A DNA stretch of 64,000 nt from Myxococcota bacterium (GTDB lineage Bacteria > Myxococcota_A > UBA9160 > UBA4427): assembly GCA_028278345.1 (NCBI GenBank), contig JANQEL010000288.1, positions 60,614-124,613 of the forward strand, given 5' to 3'. The notes below the pieces were generated by a model, which saw only the letters and a program-made list of their open reading frames with translations, was not told where the DNA came from and searched no databases. Positions 55,946-64,000 of this stretch are shown here, piece by piece (position 1 is the first letter of the stretch; every line of letters starts with the position of its first letter). A program made the translations under genes and the position numbers.

Positions 55946-56806
55946 CTACGTGCCGGTGAACTCCGGCGACCCGGGCGCGCGGTAGTGATCCATGGGACTG
56001 CGCAGGCCGTCACTCCCGTAGTAGTGCCCGACACCCCTGGGTGTTTCGAACAGCAGCTTCATGATCGCGCGCGCACCGTCGGCCGGCGCCTTCATGCCCG
56101 CTTCTTCGGGAGTTCGCGAGCCCAGAGTTTCGCGCCCGAGGTCGGTGTCGATGTAGCCGGGAGTGCAGGCATTCACGACGAGGTCGGGGTACTGCTTCGC
56201 GAGGTGGATCGTCAGCACGTTCGCGCACGCCTTCGAGAGTCCATAGGCCGCGCCGCCCCCCATCCCGAGGGTGTCGAGAGAGCGGAGCCCGGTGCACTGC
56301 TGCATGAACGCGTCGAGGCGTTCCCAAGTCATGGTCTCATCGGTGAAGAAAGCCTGCCGATCGGCATCGCAGCGGGCCACGAAGTTGGGGCCCGACGCCG
56401 ACGTGACGTTGACGATGCGGCCCCCTTCTTCGATCAGCGGCGCAAACGCCCGGCACATCCGCCGGATCCCGTAGGCGTTGACTTCGAGCACCTCGGCGAT
56501 ACTGCCATTGATCGCACCGGCGTTGTTCACGAGACCGGCAAGCCGAAGCGAATCGCCCTCGCGCCGCTCGGCGATCCGTTCCGCCGCTAGCGATACGGAC
56601 CGATCACTGCTGACGTCGAGTTCGAACACCTCGACGCGATCGGACCACGCCGGGTCGATCGCGAGCAGTTCGTTCCGCGCGGCCTCGCCGCGCCCCCGGT
56701 CACGCGATCCCAGGATCACCGCGTACTGCGTCTGTTCGCGGAGAATGGCCTCGACGACGGCCAGGCCGATTCCCTTGTTGGCCCCCGTGATCACGATGAA
56801 TTTCAT
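55946..56806 (-). CDS. Short-chain dehydrogenase/reductase (carbonyl reductase-like)
   Basis: MKFIVITGANKGIGLAVVEAILRE, LVNNAGAING, AAYGLSKACANVLT, ACTPGYIDTDL. Confidence 0.92.
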   Translation of the reverse strand: MKFIVITGANKGIGLAVVEAILREQTQYAVILGSRDRGRGEAARNELLAIDPAWSDRVEVFELDVSSDRSVSLAAERIAERREGDSLRLAGLVNNAGAINGSIAEVLEVNAYGIRRMCRAFAPLIEEGGRIVNVTSASGPNFVARCDADRQAFFTDETMTWERLDAFMQQCTGLRSLDTLGMGGGAAYGLSKACANVLTIHLAKQYPDLVVNACTPGYIDTDLGRETLGSRTPEEAGMKAPADGARAIMKLLFETPRGVGHYYGSDGLRSPMDHYRAPGSPEFTGT

Positions 56807-56903
56807 TTTCACCCCTACGGCTTCGGGATCGAAGTCGGGAGCATTCGCAAACTCGCGAAGTTTCGCCACGCGAATTCGCGAAGGGGTGCACTCGCATGAC
56901 GGA

Positions 56904-58073
56904 ATGGCTACCTCGAAGGTGATGTTCGAGTCGATGAACGATCGCGAGCGGCACGATCGACGCGCCACCACGAGCGGGCTTCTCGCCGCGGTGATCATCG
57001 CGACCCTCGCGATTCCCTTCGCCGCCACGACCGACGATTCGCGCGATCGCGGACGCGATCTCTACGAGCAGCGCTGCGCGCTCTGTCACGGAAGTGATGG
57101 TCGGGGCACTACGGACAACCCCGTCGTCCCCGTTCCGCGCCCCGACTTCACCGAGTGCGACTTCGCGAGCCGCGAACCGGATGCCGACTGGGGTGCCGTC
57201 GTCGCGGGTGGCGGCCCGGTGCGAGGCTTCAGTCCACTGATGCCGCCGCACGCCACCATGTTGAACGACGAAGAGATCGCTCTCATCCTGCATCACGTGC
57301 GCTCGTTCTGCAGCGATACGCGCTGGCCGCGGGGCGAGATGAACCTCCCCCGCCCGATCTTCACCGAGAAGGCCTTCCCGGAAGACGAGGTCGTGATCAC
57401 CACGCTCGGCGACGTGAACCGGGAAGCCGACGCGGTCACCACCGAGTTCCTCTTCGAGAAGCGCATCGGCCCACGCGGCATGCTCGAAGTCACCATGCCG
57501 ATCGAGTCCGTCGACGTTGCAACGGGGGGCGGCGGAACCAAGCAACGGTCGGGCATCGGCGACCTCGGGCTCGGCCTGAAGTACGCCTTCTTTCACGATC
57601 TCGACCTGGGATTCATCTCGAGCCTCGGCAGCGAATTCAAGCTGCCCACGGGCGACGAAGACCGCGGACTCGGCAAGGGGAGCGTCGTCTACGAACCCTA
57701 TCTTGCACTTGGACAGATCTTCGCGGAAGACGGCTTTGCCCAGGTCCAACTCCTCGGCGAGATCCCCACCGATCGCGATCTCTCCGACGAGGTGCAGCTG
57801 CGCACCGCGATCGGCTGGGCCTTCGAGTTGAACGAGCACGGCCGCGTGTTCGCGCCCATGGTCGAAGTCATCGGCGCCTGGGACCTGCAGGGCAAGGACG
57901 ATGCGAGCTGGGACATCGCACCCCAGATCCAGATTCCCCTGAATCGTCGCCAACACGTGCGTCTCAACCTGGCGGCGCGCATCCCACTGAGCGACACGAG
58001 CACCCGACCGACCCGCGTCGGCGGCTACCTGATGTGGGATTGGTTCGACGGCGGCCTGTTCGACGGCTGGTAG
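56904..58073 (+). CDS. Monoheme cytochrome c domain fused to predicted outer-membrane beta-barrel (MetA-degradation/transporter-like)
   Basis: TM/signal LLAAVIIATLAIPFAA; RGRDLYEQRCALCHGSDGRG (CxxCH), FSPLMPPHATML; then SGIGDLGLGLKYAFFHDLDLGFISSLGSEFKLPTGDEDRGLGKGSVVYEPYLALGQ; exact start uncertain. Confidence 0.72.
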   Translation: MATSKVMFESMNDRERHDRRATTSGLLAAVIIATLAIPFAATTDDSRDRGRDLYEQRCALCHGSDGRGTTDNPVVPVPRPDFTECDFASREPDADWGAVVAGGGPVRGFSPLMPPHATMLNDEEIALILHHVRSFCSDTRWPRGEMNLPRPIFTEKAFPEDEVVITTLGDVNREADAVTTEFLFEKRIGPRGMLEVTMPIESVDVATGGGGTKQRSGIGDLGLGLKYAFFHDLDLGFISSLGSEFKLPTGDEDRGLGKGSVVYEPYLALGQIFAEDGFAQVQLLGEIPTDRDLSDEVQLRTAIGWAFELNEHGRVFAPMVEVIGAWDLQGKDDASWDIAPQIQIPLNRRQHVRLNLAARIPLSDTSTRPTRVGGYLMWDWFDGGLFDGW

Positions 58074-58189
58074 CTGGAGCAGGCGCTCAGCAGACCGCTG
58101 CAAGTGTGACGCAAGTGCGAGTAGAACTCGCACGATGTCGCCCTAGCCTTGGGTGCGCAACCGCACTGCCCACGTTGGAGGCTCGATCG

Positions 58190-59653
58190 ATGTCCCAGAC
58201 CACGTCCATCCGCTACACGATCATCGGCGCCGGCGCCGGGGGGTTGTGTGCCGGAATCAAGTTGCTCGAACAGGGGCAGAGCGACTTCCTGATCTTCGAT
58301 CGGGAACTCCAAGTGGGTGGCACCTGGTATCGCAACACCTATCCCGGGCTCGAGTGCGACATCGCCGCGCACCTCTACTGCTACTCCTTCGCGCCGAACC
58401 CGGATTGGTCGGGGCCTTTCCCTCCCCAACCCGAGATCCGCGCCTACCTGGAGAAGACGGCCCTAGACCGGGGCCTCGAACCCCATCTCCGCCTCGGCAA
58501 CGGCGTCGTCTCCGCACTCTGGGACGAAGACCGGGCGCGATGGCAGCTCGAACTCGAAGACGGCGGTCGGGTCGAGTCTCAATACGTGATCAGCGCGACG
58601 GGCATGTTCGGCGCCGCGGTCGTACCGGAAATCGTCGGGCTCGAGAGCTTCGAGGGCACGATCTTCCACTCGGCGAAGTGGAACCACGAACACGATCTGC
58701 GCGGCGAACGGGTGGCGATCATCGGGAGCGCTGCCAGCGCCGTCCAGTTCGTGCCGGAGATCGCACCCGAAGTCGAGCAGCTCCACGTCTTCCAGCGCAC
58801 TCCCAACTGGGTGCTGCCGAAGGCCAACGAGCCCTACACCGAAGAACAGATCGCGGCCCACCACGCCCAGCCCGAACTCATGGAGGAGAGCCGCGTACAG
58901 CTGATGAACGTGGCCGAACTCGCGCTCTCCTATACCAGCGACGACCGCACCTTCTTCGATGCGGCCGAAGACGCGGGACGCGCGGCCCTCGAAGTCGTCG
59001 AGGATCCGGAGATCCGGAAACTCCTCACCCCCGACCACCCCTTCGGCGCCAAGCGGCCCCTGCTCTCGAACAAGTACTACAAGAGCTTCAACCGGAAGAA
59101 CGTCGAACTCGTCGTCGATCCGATCGAGAAGATCACACCGAAGGGCGTGGTCACCGCGGATGGTCGGGAACGCGAGGTCGACACGATCATCCTCGCGACG
59201 GGCTTCGACACGCACAGCTACACCAGCGCGATCGACGTCCGCGGGCGCGATGGAGTCACGCTGCGAGAGGCCTGGAAGGAGGCGCCCGAAGCCTACTTCG
59301 GGGTGACCACGAGCGGTTTTCCCAACCTCTTCATGCTCTACGGCCCCAATACCAATGGCGGCAACTCGATCATCCTGATGCTCGAGTTCCAGGTCGAGTA
59401 CACCCTGCGGCTGATCGCAGAAGCCGAGCGCGCCGGTGTCGATTGGATCGACGTGCGACGTGAGGTGATGGACGAGTACAACGCCGGCCTGCAGGAAGAA
59501 CTCGACAGCGTCGCGATCTGGCACGTGGGCGCCAACGACTACTACCGCACGGCGTCGGGCAAGATCGTGACCCAGTGGCCCCAGGGCTTCTCGGTCTACA
59601 AGGAACGGGTCGACAAGGACGATCTGTCGTCCTTCGAAACGGGACAGGTCTAG
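58190..59653 (+). CDS. Flavin-containing Baeyer-Villiger-type monooxygenase
   Basis: YTIIGAGAGGLCAGIKL, GGTWYRNTYPGLECD, FEGTIFHSAKWNHEHDLRGERVAIIGSAASA. Confidence 0.92.
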   Translation: MSQTTSIRYTIIGAGAGGLCAGIKLLEQGQSDFLIFDRELQVGGTWYRNTYPGLECDIAAHLYCYSFAPNPDWSGPFPPQPEIRAYLEKTALDRGLEPHLRLGNGVVSALWDEDRARWQLELEDGGRVESQYVISATGMFGAAVVPEIVGLESFEGTIFHSAKWNHEHDLRGERVAIIGSAASAVQFVPEIAPEVEQLHVFQRTPNWVLPKANEPYTEEQIAAHHAQPELMEESRVQLMNVAELALSYTSDDRTFFDAAEDAGRAALEVVEDPEIRKLLTPDHPFGAKRPLLSNKYYKSFNRKNVELVVDPIEKITPKGVVTADGREREVDTIILATGFDTHSYTSAIDVRGRDGVTLREAWKEAPEAYFGVTTSGFPNLFMLYGPNTNGGNSIILMLEFQVEYTLRLIAEAERAGVDWIDVRREVMDEYNAGLQEELDSVAIWHVGANDYYRTASGKIVTQWPQGFSVYKERVDKDDLSSFETGQV

Positions 59654-59655
59654 CG

Positions 59656-60594
59656 TTGGCTCTCGCGCTCCAATCCGTGATGCACGTGAACGTCAACTGC
59701 TCGGATCTCGAGCAGTCGCTCCGCTTCTATCGGGACATCGTCGGATTGACACCGCAGTCCCACACGAAGCCTCTCCCCCAGGATGGGGCCGGCTTCGGTC
59801 TGACCGGGCAGGTAGTCTGGGATGCCTACCTGCTACACGACGATCGGGGGCTGGCGGGGCCGGCTCTCGATCTCCTCGAGTGGCAGGATCCGAAGCCCAT
59901 CGGCCGCCCACACCCCGAGGCCAACCACCTCGGCTTCATGCGGCTCGCACTGATGCACGACGATCTGGACGCCCTGCATGCGCGCCTGAGCGATGCCGGT
60001 ATCCGGACGCGCAGCACGGTCGTCGAGGTTCCGGTGGTTGCCGGCGAGAGCATGCGTTTCTTCTGCTGCGACGATCCCGACGGCACCTGCGTCGAGTTCA
60101 TCGAGCGGCGCGAGCCCGGCCCCGTGCGGCTTTCGCACATCAACATCAATTGCAGTGACCTCGATCGCTCGAGTGATTGGTACCGGCGCGTGCTCGGGGT
60201 CGAGCCCATCGCGCCGCGCGCGGAACCGCCGCCGGCCTCCGGTGCGGGCTTCGGCCTCGAAGGGGAGTGCCGTTACCGCGCAGACTTCCTGACGGTCGCC
60301 GGAGATCCCAACAGCTTCATCCTCGACCTGCTCGAGTGGATCGATCCGAAGCCGATCGGCCAGCCACTGGTCGAGGCCAATCACCTCGGCCCCTTCCGCA
60401 TGGCCTTCCTGGTCGCGGACGCCGACGCTTCCTGCGAAGAACTCGATCGCCTCGGCGTCGAGCACTCGGGGAAGTGTTGGCTCGAGATGGGCCCCGATCT
60501 TCCGATGATCGACGGACTCAACGCGATCTTCTTCCGTGATCCCGACGGCACGATGTTGGAGCTGATCGAAACGCCGAAGATCAAGGCTGTCTAG
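59656..60594 (+). CDS. Tandem-duplicated VOC family protein
   Basis: Two parallel halves: MHVNVNCSDLEQSLRFYRDIVGLTP...LDLLEWQDPKPIGRPHPEANHLGFMRLAL and SHININCSDLDRSSDWYRRVLGVEP...LDLLEWIDPKPIGQPLVEANHLGPFRMAF. Confidence 0.88.
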   Translation: MALALQSVMHVNVNCSDLEQSLRFYRDIVGLTPQSHTKPLPQDGAGFGLTGQVVWDAYLLHDDRGLAGPALDLLEWQDPKPIGRPHPEANHLGFMRLALMHDDLDALHARLSDAGIRTRSTVVEVPVVAGESMRFFCCDDPDGTCVEFIERREPGPVRLSHININCSDLDRSSDWYRRVLGVEPIAPRAEPPPASGAGFGLEGECRYRADFLTVAGDPNSFILDLLEWIDPKPIGQPLVEANHLGPFRMAFLVADADASCEELDRLGVEHSGKCWLEMGPDLPMIDGLNAIFFRDPDGTMLELIETPKIKAV

Positions 60595-62732
60595 CAGGCA
60601 CGCAGGCGAACCGGGATCGCGCTGAAGCGCGGCATGGCGATGATGGGATCGGAGGAATCCGCGCTCGAAAGGAGCCGTGCGGTCGAGCTGCCGACCTTCT
60701 CCGGGTTGCCGGGCGAGCCGTCGCCACTGCTCGGTCGCCCGAAGCCGTGAGCGATCGAGACCACGCCCATCCGCAGGTCCGCGTCCTCACCCACCACCGC
60801 TTCGATGCAGCCGTGGGCGGATTCGATCTCGATGCGATCGCCTGCCCGAACGCCGAGCTCTGCGAGTTCGCGGGGGTGCAGGTAGGCGGGGTTCGAGGCG
60901 CCGAGTTCGGATGTCTTCGGAAAGTCGCGCCCTACGGTGTTGGCCACGTGTTTGAGTCGACGCACCGCGAGCAGGTGCGTGAACTCGTCCTCCGGGCCAT
61001 CGCCCTCCTCCGCGAGTTCGCTCAACTCGCGGAGCGATTCTTCGGGTGCGATGCGAAGTCGCCCTTCCAATCCCTCGATCGGGGGACCGACCATCGGAGC
61101 GACCTGCTCGAAGACGTGCCCGCCCTCGTACTCGGCGATCTCGCGCAGCGGGACCTTCGTCGCCGGAAAGATCTTCTCGAGCACACCGAGGGTGTCTTCG
61201 TCCTCGCCTCCGATCGCGCCGCCGGCGAGTTCGATCTTCGTGCCCATGCGCTTCGCCAACCCGACGAAGACGCGCCAATCGTCGACGAGATCGCCACGCG
61301 CCGGGATCACCGGCTCGGTGTACTGCGCGAAGGGTTCGTCCCAGAGCATGTCTTGATAGGTCGAGAGGTCGACCCGTTCGAGGCTCTGCTTCGCGGCGAT
61401 CACGTAGTCGGCCAGCTGCGACGTCTCGGTGGGAACGACTTCGACGCAGACCAGCAGCTCGAGGGCCGAGAGCGCTTCGATCGTGCGCGCCTGATCGGGC
61501 CAGCACGCCACCGGGTTGGCGCCCACGACGATGAGTGCACGCACCTGGTCGTCGCCCGGGGTGAGGATCTCCTCGGCCAACACGCCCGTCGGCATCTCGT
61601 TGAAGACCTGTCGCACGCCGCGGATCCGAGAACGCTCGGGGTTGGCGGCGTCGTTGAGTTCCGGCGGCAGGAGCTCACGCGGAATCACCTGCGCGGGTCG
61701 GGGCAGTTCGGGCGTCAGCACACTCGGCGATCCCACCTTCTCCCCTTCGCGAGACCAACGGCCGCAGATGCTGTTCAACGCGATCAAGAGCTGCTCGGTG
61801 AGGTGGGGATGCGGGGCCATGTCGGGCCCGGTCCCCGAACTCGCGACACCGCGCGGGCCCGCGGCGAACAACCGTGCAGCGTGAACGAGCAGCTCGGTCT
61901 CGATGCCCGCCTGCCCGGCCACGACCTCGGGCGCGAAGGGCGCAACGGCCTCGCGCAGGGCAGCGAGGCCCTCGACGTTCGCTTCGCAGAAGGCCTCGTC
62001 GTGGAGCCCCTCTTCGAGGATCACCCGAATCAGCGCCGCCAGGAGGGCCGCGTCGTGTCCCGGCTTCACGGGCAGGTGGAGATCCGCCATGCGCGCGGTC
62101 TCGGTGCGGCGCGGATCGACGACGATCACCTTCAACCCGCGCTCCTTCGCTTCGCGTAGCGCCGTCGGTCGATAACCCGGAGGGCCGCCGAGCTGGTGCA
62201 GGGCCGAGACGAAGGGGTTGTTGCCGATGAGCATGATGACATCCGCGGTCTCGAACGAATGCGGGCCACCACCCCAGGTACCGGTATTCATCACCGCGAT
62301 GATCTTCGACGCCTGATCGATCGTCATCGTCGAGTAGCGATTCCGCGAACCGAGCCCGGTATGCCACGCGCGACTGATCGGGATGACGGGGGCGTTGAAA
62401 TAGGCCGCCGTACCACAGAAGGAGGCGATCGCGTTCGGGCCGTGGGCGTCGCGAATGGCTTCGAGCTTCGCCGCGATCTCGTCGAGGGCCGTGGCGGGGT
62501 CGATTGTCTCGAGAGCGCCTTCGCCACGCCGAAGACTCGATCGCAACCGCTCGGGATGATCCCACTGCGCCGCGATGTTCCGTCCCTTCACGCAGGTGTA
62601 GCCGCGGCTCATCGCGTGCGCGCGATCGCCGCGGACGCCCACGATGCGGTCGTCTTCGACATCGATCTCGAGACCACAGGAAGCCGCGCACAAGCGACAG
62701 AAGGTCCTCTTCGTTTCGATCGCCATCTCCAC
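60591..62732 (-). CDS. Molybdopterin-dependent oxidoreductase (DMSO reductase superfamily) with [4Fe-4S] site
   Basis: 713 aa; TFCRLCAASCGLEIDVEDDRIVGVRGDRAHAMSRGYTCVKG (CxxCxxxCx27C), VDPRRTETARMADLHLPVKPGHDAALL. Confidence 0.92.
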   Translation of the reverse strand: MEMAIETKRTFCRLCAASCGLEIDVEDDRIVGVRGDRAHAMSRGYTCVKGRNIAAQWDHPERLRSSLRRGEGALETIDPATALDEIAAKLEAIRDAHGPNAIASFCGTAAYFNAPVIPISRAWHTGLGSRNRYSTMTIDQASKIIAVMNTGTWGGGPHSFETADVIMLIGNNPFVSALHQLGGPPGYRPTALREAKERGLKVIVVDPRRTETARMADLHLPVKPGHDAALLAALIRVILEEGLHDEAFCEANVEGLAALREAVAPFAPEVVAGQAGIETELLVHAARLFAAGPRGVASSGTGPDMAPHPHLTEQLLIALNSICGRWSREGEKVGSPSVLTPELPRPAQVIPRELLPPELNDAANPERSRIRGVRQVFNEMPTGVLAEEILTPGDDQVRALIVVGANPVACWPDQARTIEALSALELLVCVEVVPTETSQLADYVIAAKQSLERVDLSTYQDMLWDEPFAQYTEPVIPARGDLVDDWRVFVGLAKRMGTKIELAGGAIGGEDEDTLGVLEKIFPATKVPLREIAEYEGGHVFEQVAPMVGPPIEGLEGRLRIAPEESLRELSELAEEGDGPEDEFTHLLAVRRLKHVANTVGRDFPKTSELGASNPAYLHPRELAELGVRAGDRIEIESAHGCIEAVVGEDADLRMGVVSIAHGFGRPSSGDGSPGNPEKVGSSTARLLSSADSSDPIIAMPRFSAIPVRLRAC

Positions 62733-62865
62733 CTCGTCCGTTCGCGCTGACGCCGCAGTCTACTGGTTCGACGAAGCGGGAGCCTGCCACGCCCGGGCCC
62801 CGCGAGCCGCTCGCGTGTTGCGACCACAGGCGTCTCGCGCGGTAGCATGGGGCCAGGAGGAAATC

Positions 62866-63282
62866 ATGCACCGACGAATCACCACCCCCCTCGCACTCTG
62901 CCTTCTCGGCATGCTCGCGGCCGCCAGCACCGGCTGCATGACCGCCGTCGCCGCCTTCCAACCCGAAGACATCGGTGGCCAGACGATCGTCATCACCACC
63001 CTCGATGAAGAAGGCCAGCCCCACGAGCGCGTCGTCACACCGATCGATGACGACGGCACCCTGGTCGTCGCCGCCAACCACTGGCCGCGGGCGTGGTATC
63101 GCAGGGCCCTGGCGAACCCTGAGGTGACCGTCGAACGGGGCGGCGAGACCAAGGCGTATCGCGCCGTGCCGGTCAGCGAAGAAGAGCGCGAGCGTCTGCT
63201 CGACAACTCGGGCTTTCCGAAGTTCGCCTACCTGCTCACGGGTTTCGCGCCCAGGCAGTTCCTCCGCCTCGAACCGATCTAG
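62866..63282 (+). CDS. Deazaflavin-dependent nitroreductase-like lipoprotein
   Basis: Lipobox AAASTGCMT; DDDGTLVVAANHWPRAWYRRALANPEVTVERGGETKAYRAVPV. Confidence 0.65.
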   Translation: MHRRITTPLALCLLGMLAAASTGCMTAVAAFQPEDIGGQTIVITTLDEEGQPHERVVTPIDDDGTLVVAANHWPRAWYRRALANPEVTVERGGETKAYRAVPVSEEERERLLDNSGFPKFAYLLTGFAPRQFLRLEPI

Positions 63283-63296
63283 AGGGGGACGAGACC

Positions 63297-63761
63297 ATGA
63301 GCGAATCCGAAGGGGCCGCCGTTCGTTTCCCACCGCCCTTCGTGCCCCTGATCGGGTTGGTCGTCGGGCTCGTCATCCAGCGCTTCATCCCCTTGTCGAT
63401 CGCGGGCGGCGGAGTGCGCTGGGGGCTCGGGACCGTGCTCGTCGTCGCGGGTCTGGCGCTGATGGGGCTGGCTTTCGGTTGGTTCCGCAAGACGGGGCAG
63501 GACCCGAAGCCGTGGACGGAAGCGCCGGAACTCATCGTCGAAGGCGTCTACCGCCATAGCCGCAACCCGATGTACGTCGCGATGGGGTTGCTGCAGGCCG
63601 GCTTCGGGCTCTTTTTGGGCAGCCTGTGGCCGCTACTGCTCGTGCCGGTCTCGTGTTGGACGATCTACCTGATCGCGATCCGACACGAGGAAGCCTATCT
63701 CTCGGAGAAGTTCGGCGAGAGCTACGCGCAGTACTGCGATTCGGTGCGGCGCTGGATCTGA
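63297..63761 (+). CDS. Isoprenylcysteine carboxyl methyltransferase (ICMT) family protein
   Basis: GVYRHSRNPMYVAMGLLQAGFGLFL...RHEEAYLSEKFGESYAQYCDSVRRWI. Confidence 0.9.
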   Translation: MSESEGAAVRFPPPFVPLIGLVVGLVIQRFIPLSIAGGGVRWGLGTVLVVAGLALMGLAFGWFRKTGQDPKPWTEAPELIVEGVYRHSRNPMYVAMGLLQAGFGLFLGSLWPLLLVPVSCWTIYLIAIRHEEAYLSEKFGESYAQYCDSVRRWI

Positions 63762-63786
63762 GTTCGCAGGAGCGCCTGCGAAATCA

Positions 63787-64000
63787 TCAGGGGTGCAGCA
63801 CGACGGGCATCTCGAGGAAGCCCTTCACGAAGCACGACTTCGTGCGCACGGGCTCGCCGACCACCTCGACGAAGCGATAGCGCTTCATCAGCTCTTCCCA
63901 GAGCACGCGGATCTGCATCTCGGCGATGCGGCTGCCCATGCAGAAGTGCACGCCCCAGCCAAATGAGAGGTGGTGCTTCGAATCCTTGCGGTCGATGATG
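63787..64000 (-). CDS. Cytochrome P450, C-terminal fragment (5' end outside window)
   Basis: Minus-strand translation ...IIDRKDSKHHLSFGWGVHFCMGSRIAEMQIRVLWEELMKRYRFVEV...; heme loop FGWGVHFCMG. Confidence 0.92.
   Translation of the reverse strand, partial: IIDRKDSKHHLSFGWGVHFCMGSRIAEMQIRVLWEELMKRYRFVEVVGEPVRTKSCFVKGFLEMPVVLHP

Noticed and set aside
60591-62732. Molybdopterin oxidoreductase as a Sec-containing formate dehydrogenase
   Set aside because: Uninterrupted ORF with no in-frame TGA and no formate dehydrogenase active-site context visible.
1-64000. CRISPR arrays, tRNA/rRNA genes, transposases, integrases or phage genes
   Set aside because: No direct-repeat arrays, no recognisable RNA gene, and no ORF with mobile-element motifs seen by eye. 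A formal tRNAscan or IS search was not possible.

Overview
64 kb, GC-rich, gene-dense bacterial chromosomal segment with about 67 supportable protein-coding genes. I found no tRNA or rRNA, CRISPR array, or recognisable mobile element. Content is mainly accessory catabolism: six SDRs, six VOC/extradiol-dioxygenase-like proteins, three acyl-CoA-dehydrogenase-fold proteins (one a fused double-length enzyme), two Baeyer-Villiger-type FMOs, a phenol-hydroxylase-type FMO, a CmcJ/NvfI-like oxygenase, two sulfotransferases, WS/DGAT, a molybdopterin oxidoreductase plus mobB, and the C-terminus of a P450. Five local regulators (2 HxlR-type, 2 MarR, 1 TetR) are each divergent from a catabolic gene; four have clear inverted repeats in the shared intergenic region and the fifth has a weaker one. 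The strongest finding is a selenoprotein gene of the glycine/betaine/sarcosine/D-proline reductase selenoprotein-B type at 53647..54552. The ORF track splits it at an in-frame TGA (54157..54159); the readthrough product contains U-P-V-C, and a near-perfect bacterial SECIS-like hairpin follows the TGA. A second notable finding is a monoheme cytochrome c fused to a predicted outer-membrane beta-barrel (about 56904..58073), analogous in layout to Cyc2. Taxonomy is not determinable here; Myxococcota/deltaproteobacterial-like is only an impression. All family calls come from reading motifs, with no database search.
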